Assembly (NCBI GenBank): GCA_009829735.1 | Contig: CM020618.1 | Coordinates: 41,841,030-41,905,029, forward strand | Direction: 5' to 3' | DNA from: Pyropia yezoensis | Lineage: Eukaryota > Rhodophyta > Bangiophyceae > Bangiales > Bangiaceae | Length of the DNA stretch: 64,000 bases | Part shown: piece after piece, positions 16,423-27,978 of the stretch | Numbering within the stretch: position 1 is the stretch's first letter | Layout of the letters: every line of letters begins with the position of its first letter | Program-made: the position numbers and the translations under genes | The notes under the pieces: model-generated | What the model was told of the DNA's origin: nothing | Database searches by the model: none | The model's input: only the letters and a program-made list of their open reading frames with translations

Positions 16423-19077
16423 GACTTCTTGCCTAAGGACTGGCGACGCTACGCCTATAGGCCCCCGAAATCAACGCGGGTCTGTGACGCATCGGGACAG
16501 CTTCTGCGGGCCCTTGCCATACTGGAAGTTGCCGTCCTAGTTGGAGGAAGGGCCAAAGTGTTCACCTTCTTGATCGTCAAGGCCCTGTCCGTTCCGGTTA
16601 TCTTGGGGATGGACTTCCAGAAGCAGTACGTGAGGGCCATCTACCCGGGAATGGAGGCCGTGCGTTGGAATGACGGGGCCCTTACTGAGGCCATCAGGGT
16701 ATGGGAGGGCAAGGACCTGCCGGCCCCCAACAAGCATGGCGACTCTCCGCGGATCGACCCGGCGGCCCTGTGCCTCTCCAAGTCCGTCACGATTAAGCCC
16801 TACTCGATTCAGGCCGTCTACGGTCGATGCGGGACTACTGGGCGGTGCCTGCTGTGGGAGAGACCTGTTAAGATGGCCGAGAAGGGCGTCTTGTTGCACA
16901 ACGCGCTGGCCAACGTCAAGACCCGGCGTGACTTTAAGTTCTTCCTCACCAACATCACCAGCCGGCCTGCTAATCTCCCCAAGGGGTATGCGGCTGGCCT
17001 CGCTGAGCCCTACGATGGGCCTGTCTACAAGACCTACGAAGGGCCGTGCTCACCCCCTGGCGAAGGGGCCGCCCCAATCGGGACGCTGGCTGAAGGTCCA
17101 AGGGTCGAAGCCGGTGAAGCGCACGGGCCCAAATTGGACTTAAGGCAGGCCAACGACGCTTCACATACGAACGGTGAAGCGGAGGCTCGAAATCAATACG
17201 GCCCCAAGATGCCGCGGATTGCTTACGAGTTGATCCCACCCGAATTGCACGAGGCCGTACGAGATTTGGTGGCCCGCTACGGGGGATTATGGGATGGCCA
17301 GCTAGGCCGTGTGGACATCACGCCCCATCGTATAACGCTGACGCCGGGGGCTAAGCCGGTACGGTCGCAGCCCTACCGCACGGGACTTCACCACCGCCAG
17401 TTGATAGCGGAGCAGATGGCCAAGCAGCTCAAGTTGGAGGTTATAGAGCCCTCGCAAGCCGAGTGGTCCTTCCCGGTGGTCATCGTGCCAAAATCCGACG
17501 GCACTCCGAGGTTTTGCGTGGACTACCGACGGCTCAACGATATGACGGTCGAAGATACCTACCCCCTCCCACGGATGGACGACTGCATTGACTTCCTGGG
17601 GGAGGCCACCGTCTTTTCAATGTTGGACTGCAATATGGGCTACTGGCAGATCCCTGTGGCCGTCGAGGACCAAGACAAGACTACTTTCACCTGCCATGAG
17701 GGGACCTACAAATACGTGCGGCTTCCATTTGGCCTGACCAACGCACCTGCTATCTTCCAAAGGGCCATCGACATGCTACTAGCGGGCCTCAGGTGGAAGA
17801 CGGTGCTGGTTTACCTGGACGATGTTATTGTTTTTTCCCGGACGGCCCAAGAACACCTGGGCCACCTCGAAGAAGTCTTCTCCCTGCTAGCCAAGGCCGG
17901 CGTATCCCTGAAGGCCAGCAAGTGCTTCCTCTTGCAAGAGGAGGTCGAGTACTTAGGCCATATTGTCGGCAAGGGGCAGGTCCGAGTGAACGAGAACATT
18001 CTCGTGGGCCTTAGGCAAGCGGAGCCGCCCAAGACCAAGAAGGGCCTGCGCAGCTGCCTAGGCATGTGCAATGTCTATAGGAGGTTTGTGAAGGACTACG
18101 CGGAGGTGGCTCGGCCTTTGACGGCCCTCACCAGTACAAAGATCTCCGACCCGCTGCCCGAGTTCACGAAGGAGCAGCTGAGGGCCTTCGAGGACCTCAA
18201 GTGGAGGCTGACCCACACACCCATCTTGGCCCTCCCGCGACGAAAGGGTCAGTACAAGGTCGACACGGACGCCAGTGCTACCCAAGTTGGCTGTGTTCTA
18301 CTCCAAGAGCAGGCAGAGGGTGGCCTCAAACCTGTTGGGTACTGGAGTCGGCCCCTGTCGCAGGCCGAGAGAAGCTACAGTACCACCGAGCGTGAATGTC
18401 TTGCCGTAGTGTGGGCCCTCTTCCTCCTGCGGCCCTACCTTTCGGGCACACGCTTCATCGTGAAGACGGACCACACAGCCCTCAAGTGGATGCTCCACAT
18501 GGACGGAGCACATGGCCGGCTGGCCCAGTGGCGGCTACGGTTGGCCGAGTTTGACTACATCGTGGAGACGCGGGCCGGCGCGGCCCATCATGCAGATGAC
18601 ACCATGTCAAGGCTCAAGACGACGGGGGTCGACACGAAGCCCATCCCGGAGAAAATCCCCTGTCTACTCACGTTGGCCAACTTCGCTCGTGGCTGGGTTG
18701 CCCCCGATCCTAAGACGAACAAGGGCTTCCCACCCCTCACTGTGAAACGTCTGATTAGGGCCCAATCTACGGACGCACGCTGCGTCGAGATCCGGGCCGA
18801 GATGGACAACAATACCAACTCAAGGTTTGGTGAGACTCCCGACGGCCTACTCGTGCGGCTGAGCCCCCTTGACAATGCCGTCCAAGTGTATGTGCCCGAG
18901 GGCCTACGCCAAGAGGTCCTGACGTTGGAGCACAACCCGGCCCACGCTGGCCACCCGGGGGTAAATAAGATGTACACCTCCATGCGGTGGGCCTACTACT
19001 GGAAGTCTATGGTGGCCGATGTCTACAACTTTGTGGCCAATTGCAACGCCGGAGGTAGTGGAGCCCACGTAGGGTAG
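16423..19077 (+). pseudogene. Pol of C1, remainder (protease end, RT, RNase H, start of integrase)
   Basis: The frame continues the protease (VILGMDF), then a long linker, reverse transcriptase (FCVDYRRLN, YLDD near 17816), a complete connection and RNase H (VDTDAS near 18263, TTERECLAVVWAL) and the zinc-binding start of integrase (EHNPAHAGHPG). Similarity ends just after the first zinc cysteine near 19050 and the frame stops at 19077 in unrelated sequence. The integrase core is absent. Compared with B this copy shows what the B RNase H region should contain. No frameshift is seen over 2.6 kb. Confidence 0.85.
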
Positions 19078-20326
19078 CCGGGCAACTGGGGAACTCTTGC
19101 TGGTGCCACCCGACGAGGATCCCGTTCTTGGCCCGATGGGGCGGACTGATCACCATGTCCCCATGGGACGGCTTGAAGAAAGCGGGGTCCAAGTAGGAAG
19201 AGGGAGGCACGATGTAGTCGGGACCTGGGGCCGCACGTAGGGTCCCCTTGGTAACCTCTTCACGGATGCCCTTGAACCGCTACAATTACCCGACTTCTCC
19301 CGCGTGCCGAACCACCGTTACCGACTGGGATCGATCGGCCTTGACAGGGATCCGAGCTTGGGGCATCGCGGCCATCTGTTTGTCGGAACGCGTTCCCGGG
19401 ACAGGATCCGTCCGCGACCCGAAGCACCTTGTGAGCCATGGTACCCGTGACCCAACCGCGGGCCTCTTCTCGGCGCCATGCGTTGCCCGTCTCGGGACCG
19501 AAGTCTTCAGGTACCGTGCCATGGACCGCCACGTACGCTTGACCCGCACCACGTTCCTCTTGGTCCATGTCGTCCACTCCTGGCCCCGCGACCGGTACGC
19601 TTTGACCACCAGGAGCCCCTTGAACCGCTGCACCTTGACCGACGGGACCGTGTTGGGCCCCAGGTACCGCCATGATCACCGGTACGCTGGCACCGCCAGG
19701 AACCGCCGAGCCCTCGCCAGCAGACGCGCTCGTCGCGGCGCGGCCGGGCTCCATGGGGACGGGGTAACGATACATGGTGTGGGGAAGTGGGGCACCAGGT
19801 GAAACGAGTGCGTAGGAGCGTCGGGAAGGGGAACGGATAGAGGGAACGATTGAGGTGCCCACGGGGAAGCGTCGCGGGGAAGATGGTGCGTTGGGGTCCC
19901 AGTCGCGAGGAACGAGGGAGCCCGTGAGGGCCCTGCTAGCCCTGGGCCCCCACTCCAACGGAACCCAGGCTGCGTCCGTGTGCCGCTGGCCCCCGTCCGC
20001 ATCCCTTCGCCACCTCACCCACTCCAGGGGCCGAGTGCCACACGGGGAGGGCGAGTGGAGGGGGAATACAGGCGGGCGGCCGGCGCGGGCTGCGCCACAC
20101 CCCCCTTGTTACCCCGTGCGTGGCCCTCACCTCTGCCGTACCGCCCTGGTCAGTCTGCCTGGAACCCTCTTCCTCGAGACACTTGTCGGAGGGGGACCCT
20201 GTTCGCAGACACTGGCCCCACGTCCCGTCCGTTGTGACCCTGGTCTAACCCTGTCGGACCCTTTCAAGTACCTCTCCCCGGTTTCCCTGTTGGCCTGCGG
20301 GACGCTCGGCCCTAGTGAGGGGGCCA
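19056..20326. other. Orphan internal segment upstream of LTR C2, with broken minus-strand frames
   Basis: The segment lies between the broken integrase of C1 and an LTR of a different subfamily. On the minus strand two open stretches (20018-19260 and 19210-19007) are in different frames and encode a Val/Pro/Gly-rich protein with no recognised domain. By position (antisense, directly before a 3' LTR) it could be a decayed counterpart of the antisense gene of element B, but I see no convincing residue similarity. The block most likely comes from the 3' part of the element that owned LTR C2. Confidence 0.45.
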
Positions 20327-20972
20327 TGTGGCGTTGTGGCCGTTAGGCACCAGTGGGACCCGGGAGGCTGACTTGGGACCCGGCTGGCATCGTTACGTGG
20401 AACCACGCGCTGGCTTGGGATCCCTGCATCGGTGGCCCGGGGCAGTGGCGCCACGCCCGGTGCCCTGATTGGTCCCCCGGAGTGGAGGACTTGCCCGGTC
20501 GGGGGCATACTGACCTTCGGGTCATTTTCTTGATTTCTCGCATTTAGTTTCCTTGCGTGATTTCGTGTCTTTCCCCTTTTTCCCCCTGGGTTTTTTTCGG
20601 GGATTGACATTGGTGTGTGGATGGATTTCGCTTGCTTTTCGTGGGTTGGCCCGGTGAGCGGCCGGTGCCATGCTGGCACTTGGCCCGCTGGGGGCGCCCT
20701 CTTGGGGCCTCGTTCTGGGCCCCTGGAGGGGCCCGTGGGGGAGGTCCTTGAGGGGTGCTCCGGGGCTCTCCCCGGGGCCATCTTGTAAAATCAACAGTGC
20801 TTTGGGTTTCCTTCTCCCTCGGGCTTTTGTCCTGTATACCTCTGCCTCGTATCGTGGCGGGCGAGTGGACCAGCAAGGGCTCTTACCTGCTCCTTCCTGG
20901 GCTTCGGACTATGGTCTCTGTGTGTGTGCTTGTGGTTTGTGGTTTCGGGAACCTGGGTTCCATTACGCTACA
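20327..20972 (+). repeat. LTR of subfamily C2 (646 bp)
   Basis: It starts TGTGGCGTTGTGGCC and ends ATTACGCTACA. It is very similar along its length to 26422-27066 and only distantly similar to the C1 LTR. Flanking 5-mers (GGCCA left, CTGGG right) do not match, so it is not a clean solo LTR. It is more likely the 3' LTR of a partly deleted element. Confidence 0.8.
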
Positions 20973-21606
20973 CTGGGGCGGTCAGCAGTATGCGAAGATT
21001 GGCGGCGACCTCACCCTGCTGGCCAGCAGACGCGGGCTTACGCCACGATACCAGGAGATTGTATTGGATAGGGTCGAAGACAGAGACCAGGCGCTGGGCA
21101 GCCCGTTCGCGGCATCCAGTACATTTGGACTGGGCGGAGAATACCAGACCCTAGTTCAGATCCACAAATTTACCTTCGGGATCGCGAGGCTGCGGATCCT
21201 TCGCGAACGCTCGCGAAGCTATGGCTTCCCTGCTTGCGCTCCGGATTCGTTTGTGCAGACAATGGCTGATTGGCATCGATTTCCAGGTGTCTTCTTCTCT
21301 CCGGGCGAGTATTTGCTGGAAGACAAGGGCATGAAGTATATGTCGCGTGTGATTGGCCCGTTGTCTCGGCCGGAGTGCACCACGGCTCAGCATCCCAACT
21401 TCAACTATCAGCGGGCAAAGCTGCAGGTACGTTCGGAGCATACCATTGGCATGTTGAAGGGGGGATGGGGGAGTCTCAGAGAGCTGCGTATCAGCATTGG
21501 TAGTGACAAAACCTTCACGTGCGCTGCGAACTGGGTCTTGGCAGGCTGCGTATTGCACAACGAGTGCCAAGGAGAGGGGGGTGGGTTTTCGCAGCGGAGG
21601 GAGTGA
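20973..21606 (+). pseudogene. PIF/Harbinger-type transposase, C-terminal half
   Basis: From about 21217 the frame shows the DDE endonuclease pattern of Harbinger transposases: GFPACAPDSFV with the second catalytic aspartate, then HRFPG.FFSPGEYLLEDKG, then HPNFNYQRAKLQVRSEHTIGMLKGGW, which carries the catalytic glutamate, then NWVLAGCVLHNEC. A stop follows at 21604-21606. It supplies exactly the part missing from the half at 2817-3545. Both halves carry TCGCGAA-containing repeats near the breakpoint, which may mark an intron into which the retroelements inserted. Confidence 0.75.
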
Positions 21607-22220
21607 GAAGGGTCCGGTGCTTGCATCTTACGTCCTGACGGCGATCCTATGGCGGCGCAGAAGAGCGTGGCGAACCACGTTGGTGACTGTATGAGAGCAA
21701 CTAACGTCTTCGGACATGGCAGATTTAGAGAACGCATGGGCCGCGGTGCGCGCGATAGACATAGGAAGACAATACGTACGAGGGGGCTGCCGCTGCATGC
21801 TTTCTCATGCTCGTACAGTGTACACAAAAACCCTTTGGCCTACAAAAGCGTGAACTCAGTACCGAACGGTCATTGCTGTCCACTACATCACACGAAAGAA
21901 CACCTCACGCCGCACAATATCAGCCTCCTACTGCGTCAAGAGCCACTGATCCCGCTGCCACCGATACGGCTGCTGGGGCGCCCTTCAAGGCTGCCCCCAG
22001 CCATGCTCTCCTCCATGCCCTCCAGCGATTCACTGTCAACGAGATCTCCAGTCCTTTCTCCGGCCTCGGCCCCAGCACCCCCAGCAGCCCTACCGACCTC
22101 TCCAGCAGCGGGCTCGTCCAACCCCGCACCTCCCAAAGCTCGCACATTGCTTCCCGCTGCGCCTCCCGCCGCGCGCGCCCGACCTTCCGCCGCGGACGAC
22201 TCACGGTCCTCAATCAACTT
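21607..22220. other. Intergenic, convergent 3' ends
   Basis: This region lies between the Harbinger C-terminal half (+) and the unknown minus-strand gene. A plus-strand frame stays open here, but its Ser/Pro/Ala-rich translation looks like the complement of low-complexity sequence. No element ends were identified. Confidence 0.4.
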
Positions 22221-23547
22221 TTAAAGGTAGCGTAGGATGGCAGGGTTGTCGGGCATCTTCTCCAGAAGGCGGGACAATTCGCCGATTCGCTTCGTTTTCT
22301 GCTTTTCGTCGAATCGTCGGGGTGAATCGGCCACCGCCTTCGACACGTTGCTCAAGAGAGATCCACCTCCCGGCATGATAGCCTCCAGGGCATTGTCAGC
22401 GAAGGCCGCATGGACTGTGCGCTCGCTGGCGCCCGCATCCGCCCCAGGACCATTCGCAGCCTGGGAAGCACCGGCAGCAGCGGGAGATTGACCCACAGAT
22501 CGAGCACCCTCCGCCCATCCAGACAAGGCGCCCGCCTCCGCGCTAGCGTCGGATGCCCCATCGGAGCCGCCTTCCACGCCAGGAGCCGCGCCGCGACCCA
22601 GACGGTCAGATTCAGCCGCGCCTTCCCCTTCCGCCGGCGACGAGACCCATGAAGTCCGAAGAAGCGTCGTCCGGAGGAACGCCACAGAAAGGTGATGCCC
22701 GCCCGCGCTGCACGCCCAGCACCAACGGCAGCGCCACCGTGACGTACTCCATGATGGAGTCAACGTCTTCCATGGAGGCGCACCAGTGGCCGGCCTGCTT
22801 CTTCAGGAAGCCCTCAACGGCGGTCTTGACGCCGTCGGCCGACACTCCATTACTCTCGGCGCTGATAGCTGCGCGTTTCTTGTACACCTTCACTGCAATT
22901 TTGATGAGGCGGGCGCAGGCGCAAGCGTAGATCGCCCTTTCCTCAATGTACGGGTACTCGCTTACCAGGTGGGTCGACACGTTGGCCACGTGCAGTTGCT
23001 TGGCCGTGCCACGGGTACCGTGCCGCGTGACGCGCGGATGACCTTCGTCGTGCCAGCGCTTCAAAACTTGGACACGTACATTAGAAAAGTAAACACTATC
23101 GCGATCATTAGCTGCTTCAGGCGGGGCTTGGCCTTGTCCACGGGTCGGCGCATCGCCGACACCGTTGCCTCGCTCATCATCGACAGCACCGTCACACGCA
23201 ACACCGACAGCACCGTCGCACGCATCACCAACATCTTCGTCACCTAGATCGAAGTCCCTATCCGAAAGCTCTGCTGTGCACCGAACGCCGGCGTCTGCAG
23301 CGAAGCCTAGCTTCCCGTCATCGTCCTCCGTCTCAGTATTCGCATCCGTCCCCCCCCGCCGAGCGCTGCCATGGACATTGCCACCGGAGGACGCAGGACA
23401 AATAGAGAGCCCTTCGCCCGTGCCACTCTGGGACAAACGCGAAGCGCGGGGGGCGGGGAGCCCAGTCAAAGATACGACGAGCGTGCTGATCGGAGACCGG
23501 CACCCAGAGGGGGGGGCGGGGTGCCCAGCACGAGAAGGGAGGCGCAC
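22221..23547 (-). CDS. Unrecognised protein gene, probably two or more exons
   Basis: Two overlapping minus-strand frames (23547-22612 and 22763-22221) appear to be joined by an intron or a frameshift near 22640-22760. The first has an acidic Asp/Gly-rich region (GDEDVGDACDGAV) and then a compact region with RVQVLKRWHDEGHPRVTRHG, THLVSEYPYIEERAIYACACARLIKIAVKVYKKRA and FLKKQAGHWCASMEDV. The second ends in a charged helix (DEKQKTKRIGELSRLLEKM). No ATG was found in the early part, so the start is unknown. It lies tail to tail with the Harbinger transposase, an arrangement in which Harbinger elements often carry their DNA-binding accessory protein. That link is only an inference. No domain is assigned. 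Confidence 0.45.
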
Positions 23548-25380
23548 GGCAGGCGGGGGGGGGTGCTCAGAGCCAACGGGAGTAGGAAAGGTCGGCGGAG
23601 GGGGGTGAGAGGCCGAGGAGGATGGCGAGGCGGAAGGGGGTGGCGAGGCCGATGATAACTCGCGCGCGCGGGCGCATCGCCGAAAGAAGGGGGGATGAGG
23701 CCGCCTCCATCGATGAATGAACCGTCCCCAGCACTCGGGACTGGCCGCGTACCGTCGACGTCAGGAGAAGAACGTCGCTCTCCAGGACGGAATATGGCGG
23801 GGGGTCGGGACAGGACTGCCGCTGCAATGCCGAGAACGCCAGCGAATGGGGCATTCTACCCTCGCAAGTCCATACCCCCATCGGGAAGAGAATGTTGTGT
23901 GAGCGGAGGCGCACTAACGAAGCGCTGGCTCGCCGCAGGGAGAGGGAACAGATTGGCTGGGCCAGCCGAGTCTTCCGCTTCATCCGGGAAGGGTGGCGCC
24001 AAGCGCCGCGCCTTGCGTGAGCGCCGAGAAGGCATGACGAGAGCGAGTGTGGGGAGAGTGGATCGCGCAGGTGCGACTGCCGGGGATGACCGTACCCTGT
24101 CGAGCTATGTGGGAGAAGGAGGCACGAGGAACAGAGAATGAAGCAGATGGACTCGAGTGCTTCGACCTCTCAGATCCACCTGCGCGCCGTCCCCGCTCCT
24201 GTCCAGCGGCACTTAGCAGCGACCAGCACGCTCCCCGGCGGAGCCCTGCGGGCGGGGCGCCCCAGCAGCTGCCCTGCGCGGGCGAACAACGCGGCGGTCT
24301 GCGGCACTACATACGTTGGCTCCTGTGGGGATGGGGCGGACTGGACATGTGGAGAGCACGCTGGTGTCACTGCAATAATGTGGGTATTTGCAGCGCGGGT
24401 GGGCAAACTTGGGCAGGCGGGGCGGTCGCAGCGGGGGTGCGCACAGTTGGCTCGCGCGGCGGTAGGGCGCGCTCAGAGAAGGCACGTTTTAGGGGGGGGG
24501 GAAGGCGCGAAGGGGTATGCTGTGAGGAACCACCCACACTTGGGCAGCCCTCAACATACTCGTGATGGTGTCAGCGACCCGTGCCAGCCGGTAGGGCGAC
24601 AGGGTGCGGGGCAGAGGGTGGAGGTGGTGATGGTGGTGGATCTGGGGAAGAGGACGGCGCGACGTCGGTGGTGATTGAGGGTGGTTCGAAGGGTTACGGT
24701 CGTCTTTGGTCTGTGTCTGTGGTTGCCCGTCAAGTTTCCCCCGGTGGCGCCGACACCCACGCACTACATAGTCGCGTCAGAACACCCGAGGTGCCCCAAA
24801 GCATGCGTTTCCCCGTTGCGCCGCCGGTAGGCACAAAACGGCCCAGAAACAAAGCATGGATCTCAAAACAAAGCATTAGCGGGCGTGCGCACTAAAGAAG
24901 TGCAGCCCCAGTTCCCCCCAAACGAAGGGGTCTGGCGCGCGGCGCCTAGTGCGCCGCCCCAGCCGGCCCCAGACGCCAGCCAGTCCGAAGGTCCGAGAGG
25001 CTTGTAAGCACGGTTCGATCGAGTCGACCGAATCGGCCAGCCGGCTAGGCAGTCACATAGCTGAAATGCTGCAGCGAGGACATTCTAACGGACTTGCCAG
25101 CTGTGGCAGATGAGGCTCGTCATGGGTGGTGACGGTGGCGCCTTTCGACAGGCCATGATGGGCTCTCGATAGCTGCTGTCGTGCGGCCGGCGAACACAGT
25201 GAGACAGCGGCTGACTCATCTTGAGTCGGGAAGGTACACCGCGTCATGCCCCACAATACAAGGAGTTGATCCATGTTGCCAGGAGTTGGTTCGGCAGGAT
25301 CTGTAAGGAGAGGTCGCAGATATCATCTCTTAGGTACTTGGCATGGGATTAGGGAGGAAATCTTTACACCTCCCCCCCTT
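23548..25380. other. Non-coding stretch, nothing recognised
   Basis: The region is GC-rich, with short open frames on both strands, none longer than about 180 codons and none with a recognisable motif. The left end could hold the missing 5' exon of the gene at 22221-23547. The stretch from about 25000 on may belong to the pol relic that follows. Confidence 0.4.
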
Positions 25381-25968
25381 ACGACGTGCGTCGAAGGAAA
25401 GCGTCGAGAACCTCAGGTGCGTTTGCGAGGTATTGCTTGGTTAGCCAGGTGTTCTCACTAATATTGTGGCCTTCCACTTGACCAGGTACTGCAGTCGTCC
25501 ACGGCGTCTTCGTGACCGTATAATGGAGTCCACTTCGTACACAACCGAACCGTCCGGAAATGCTACCGGAGGTGGAGCGGGAAAAAGTCGACCATACGGA
25601 TCAGCGCTGTACGGCTTCAATAGACTGGCGTGATAGGCGTTGTGCACCTTTCGACGAAGGACTGCTTGAGGCAGATCCAGACGGAACGCTACATCGTTGA
25701 TGCATTCAGTAACTCGGTGGGAAGTCGGCGTGCTCGCTCGCTCGCTGGGCCCGCAACCTTCCAGACTACAGCAAGTGCGTGGTTGGCGCAGGGAGTTGAG
25801 TCTCACCGCTCGCTGCGGGCCCTTTGCATTTTCAGTGGGGCCCTTGAACGATATCGACGCCAACGACGTCGGTCTCGCTGCCGGCATCCCCTCTCCACTC
25901 ATTTTAAGACCTTTCTTGTACGCCATTGGTTGTGACCGACCACTCGGAACCCGCACCTCGTCCCCCAC
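25381..25968 (-). pseudogene. Chromodomain-containing pol C-terminus (chromovirus relic), frameshifted
   Basis: The minus-strand frame contains the end of an integrase (FRLDLPQAVLRRKVHNAYHASLLKPY, a typical C-terminal integrase pattern) and then a chromodomain start (YEVDSIIRSR...LQYLVKWK). Directly after VKWK one base is missing. In the next frame the domain continues (ENTWL...) to a natural stop near 25381. Residues upstream of the integrase C-terminus are poorly conserved. This family differs from B, whose chromodomain has RVRWFGY. No LTR or target duplication was found. Confidence 0.75.
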
Positions 25969-26421
25969 TTGGATGCGGAAGAGAGCTCCATGATGTCGTC
26001 GCAGCAGGAAGACTCTCGCGCTCCTGCGATTGGGGAAGCCGTAGCTGACGCCGTCGTGGGCAGGGGGCTCCTGAAAACGAGATACATGGGTGAGACTGAG
26101 AGTGCGCGAGGCGCGCCCGCGGACGAATTGGACAGAATCCTGTCACTGTGAGGGCCTCTCGCAACTGCGCCGGCGACTGCGGAGCACAAGAAGGTGCAAC
26201 ACGTGCTCCTGGAAAAGAGTGATGTGCCATGGAAGGCGGAGCCAGCAGGTTGGGGACTGCTCGAGTTGTACCAGGCGGAGGCCAGCCGAGGGGGGGCAGC
26301 AAAGAGGTGGACGTGATGGCTCTGTGCCTTCCACGCCTCCGCCTCGGGAAGAACGACACGACGCTGCTGCTGTGGGGTGGCAACGTGCCCAATGCTATCT
26401 AGCACCCTCGCCAGCTAGAGA
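25969..26421. other. Unassigned sequence between the chromovirus relic and a solo LTR
   Basis: Minus-strand frames continue here without recognisable motifs. This may be decayed pol sequence upstream of the chromodomain relic. Confidence 0.35.
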
Positions 26422-27066
26422 TGTGGCGTTGTGGCCCTGAGGTGCCGCTGGGATCCAGGAGACTGACTTGGGACCGGGCTGGCAGCGTTTCATGGAACCA
26501 CACGCTGGCTTAGGATCCCTGTATCGGTGGCCCGGGGCAGTGGCGACACGCTCGATGCCCTGATGGGTGCCCCGGAGTGGAGGACTTGCCCGGTCGGGGG
26601 CATACTGACCTTCGGGTCATTTTCTTGATTTCTCGCATTTGTTTTCCTCGCGTGATTTCGTGCCTCTCCCTTTTCTCCCATTGGGTTTTTTATTGGGGTT
26701 GACACTTGTGTGAGGGGGGATTTCGCTTGCTTTTAGAGTGTTTGCCCTGTGAGCGGCCGGTGCCTCCCTGGCACTTGGCCCGCTGGGGGCACCCTCTGGG
26801 AACGTCGTTCTGGGCCCCTGGAGGGGCCAGTGGGGGAGGTTCTTGAGGGGTGCTCCGGGGCTCTCCCCGGGGCCATCTTGTAAAATCAACAGTGCTTTGG
26901 GTTCCTTCTCCCTCGGGCTTTTGTCCTGTTTACCTTTGCCACGTACCGTGGCGGGCGAGTGGACCAGCAAGGGCTCTTACCTGTTCCTTCCTAGCCTTTG
27001 GACTGTGGTCTCTGTGTGTGTGCTTGCGGTTTGTGGTCTCGGGAACCTGGGTCCCATTACGCTGCA
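26422..27066 (+). repeat. Solo LTR, subfamily C2 (645 bp)
   Basis: It starts TGTGGCGTTGTGGCC and ends ATTACGCTGCA, matching 20327-20972 over its whole length. No gag or pol is attached on either side. The flanking 5-mers AGAGA and AGGGA agree at four of five positions, compatible with an aged target duplication. Confidence 0.8.
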
Positions 27067-27978
27067 AGGGAGCCGGGATATGCCGACCATGACTTATTTA
27101 GTGCATAGCAGAGCGGCCTTGCAAAAGTCCCGGAACGTGACGGGTGGTTCTTGGTCAACACGTGGGGTGATGGAGGGCCCTTCAATAAACCGCTTATTGA
27201 CGCCCAAGGCCGACCGCCAGTGGCACCACATAAGCTTCGTGCTCATGCATGTAATGGCCTTTTCGCCGCACAGCTTTGCTACTCACAAGCACGTGCGAAG
27301 CTTGCTGAAGGACCTGGCCTCCTACACTCCTCCAGCTCCCAACACGGTTGTACATGATCTTACCGAGCTCACGACGGCGTCCTGAGCCCTGTACCTAGCC
27401 GGTTTATGCGTACTAAGAAGCTTTTTGAAGGGCTGCCACTTGCCAACATCGTCACGGACATGCGGAATGGGCAGCACACTAATACAGCGACTGTGGGGAA
27501 AGCGTGGAGTCGGGCAAGGAGCTGTCTTTTCGACCCAAGCGACGAGAAGGAAGGAAGGCCTTGTGTGAGTGAAGCTTGTGGCTCCCCATCAACGGCGGAT
27601 CTCGCCAAGGCTGAGCTGGAGTCAGCCCTGCATCTCAGGATTTTACAAGAAGGGTGACTCGCAGGTGTTCTGGACGCGGAACTAAGGTAGCTTCCTGACC
27701 TGGCGATGGTCACGTGCTCGCTCATGGGCGCTGTCGGAACTTCGGCGGAGTCGGGGAGAGACTTCTCAATGGCGGGGAACGTCATGACACAGAACCGTTC
27801 CACGCTGCTGTCCCAGCACCTAGAGATGCACTCTATTATCAGGGACGACGTGAGCCTTTCGCCCAAGGTGCTCAAGGACGTTCCAGCTCTAAGCGGCGAG
27901 CAGGCGGCCAAGCTGCGGAAGATGACACCGCAGGGCGGTCGTCCGCAAGTCGTTGGGGACGGGGGCACTTTGTCGTAA
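27067..27978 (+). pseudogene. hAT-family transposase relic
   Basis: The first part (27070-27385) has the hAT pattern INRLLTPKADRQWHHISF...FS.HSFATHKHVRSLLKDL. After a stop and about 300 poorly matching bases, 27660-27950 has the hAT dimerisation signature SAESGRDFSMAGNVMTQNRSTL, preceded by one in-frame TAG. Most of the catalytic middle is missing or decayed. It differs in sequence from the hAT at 57030-59456. The left edge abuts the solo LTR. Confidence 0.7.

Larger units (their letters stand above)
4631..19055 (+). mobile_element. Ty3/gypsy element C1, split by element B and truncated in integrase
   Basis: The order is LTR (4631-5273), primer-binding site, gag (5422-7128), protease start (7185-7415), the inserted element B, then the rest of pol (16423 to about 19055). 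Homology stops inside the zinc-binding region of integrase, so the integrase core, 3' region and 3' LTR are lost. The sequence that follows belongs to something else. With B removed, C1 retains about 5.4 kb. It is inserted in gag fragment D. No matching target duplication can be shown because its right end is missing. Confidence 0.85.

Noticed and set aside
19007..20018. Calling this a homolog of the antisense gene of element B
   Set aside because: The position is similar but no residue similarity is visible and the frames are broken.
20327..20972. Taking this LTR as the 3' LTR of element C1
   Set aside because: It is much more like the LTR at 26422-27066 than the C1 LTR at 4631-5273, and C1 pol is truncated before it. 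The flanking bases give no matching duplication.
24960..25040. Possible tRNA gene (GGTTCGATC-like box)
   Set aside because: No matching acceptor stem or anticodon arm could be drawn.
26417..27071. Confident 5-bp target duplication around the solo LTR
   Set aside because: AGAGA and AGGGA agree at four of five positions only. It may be aged or chance.
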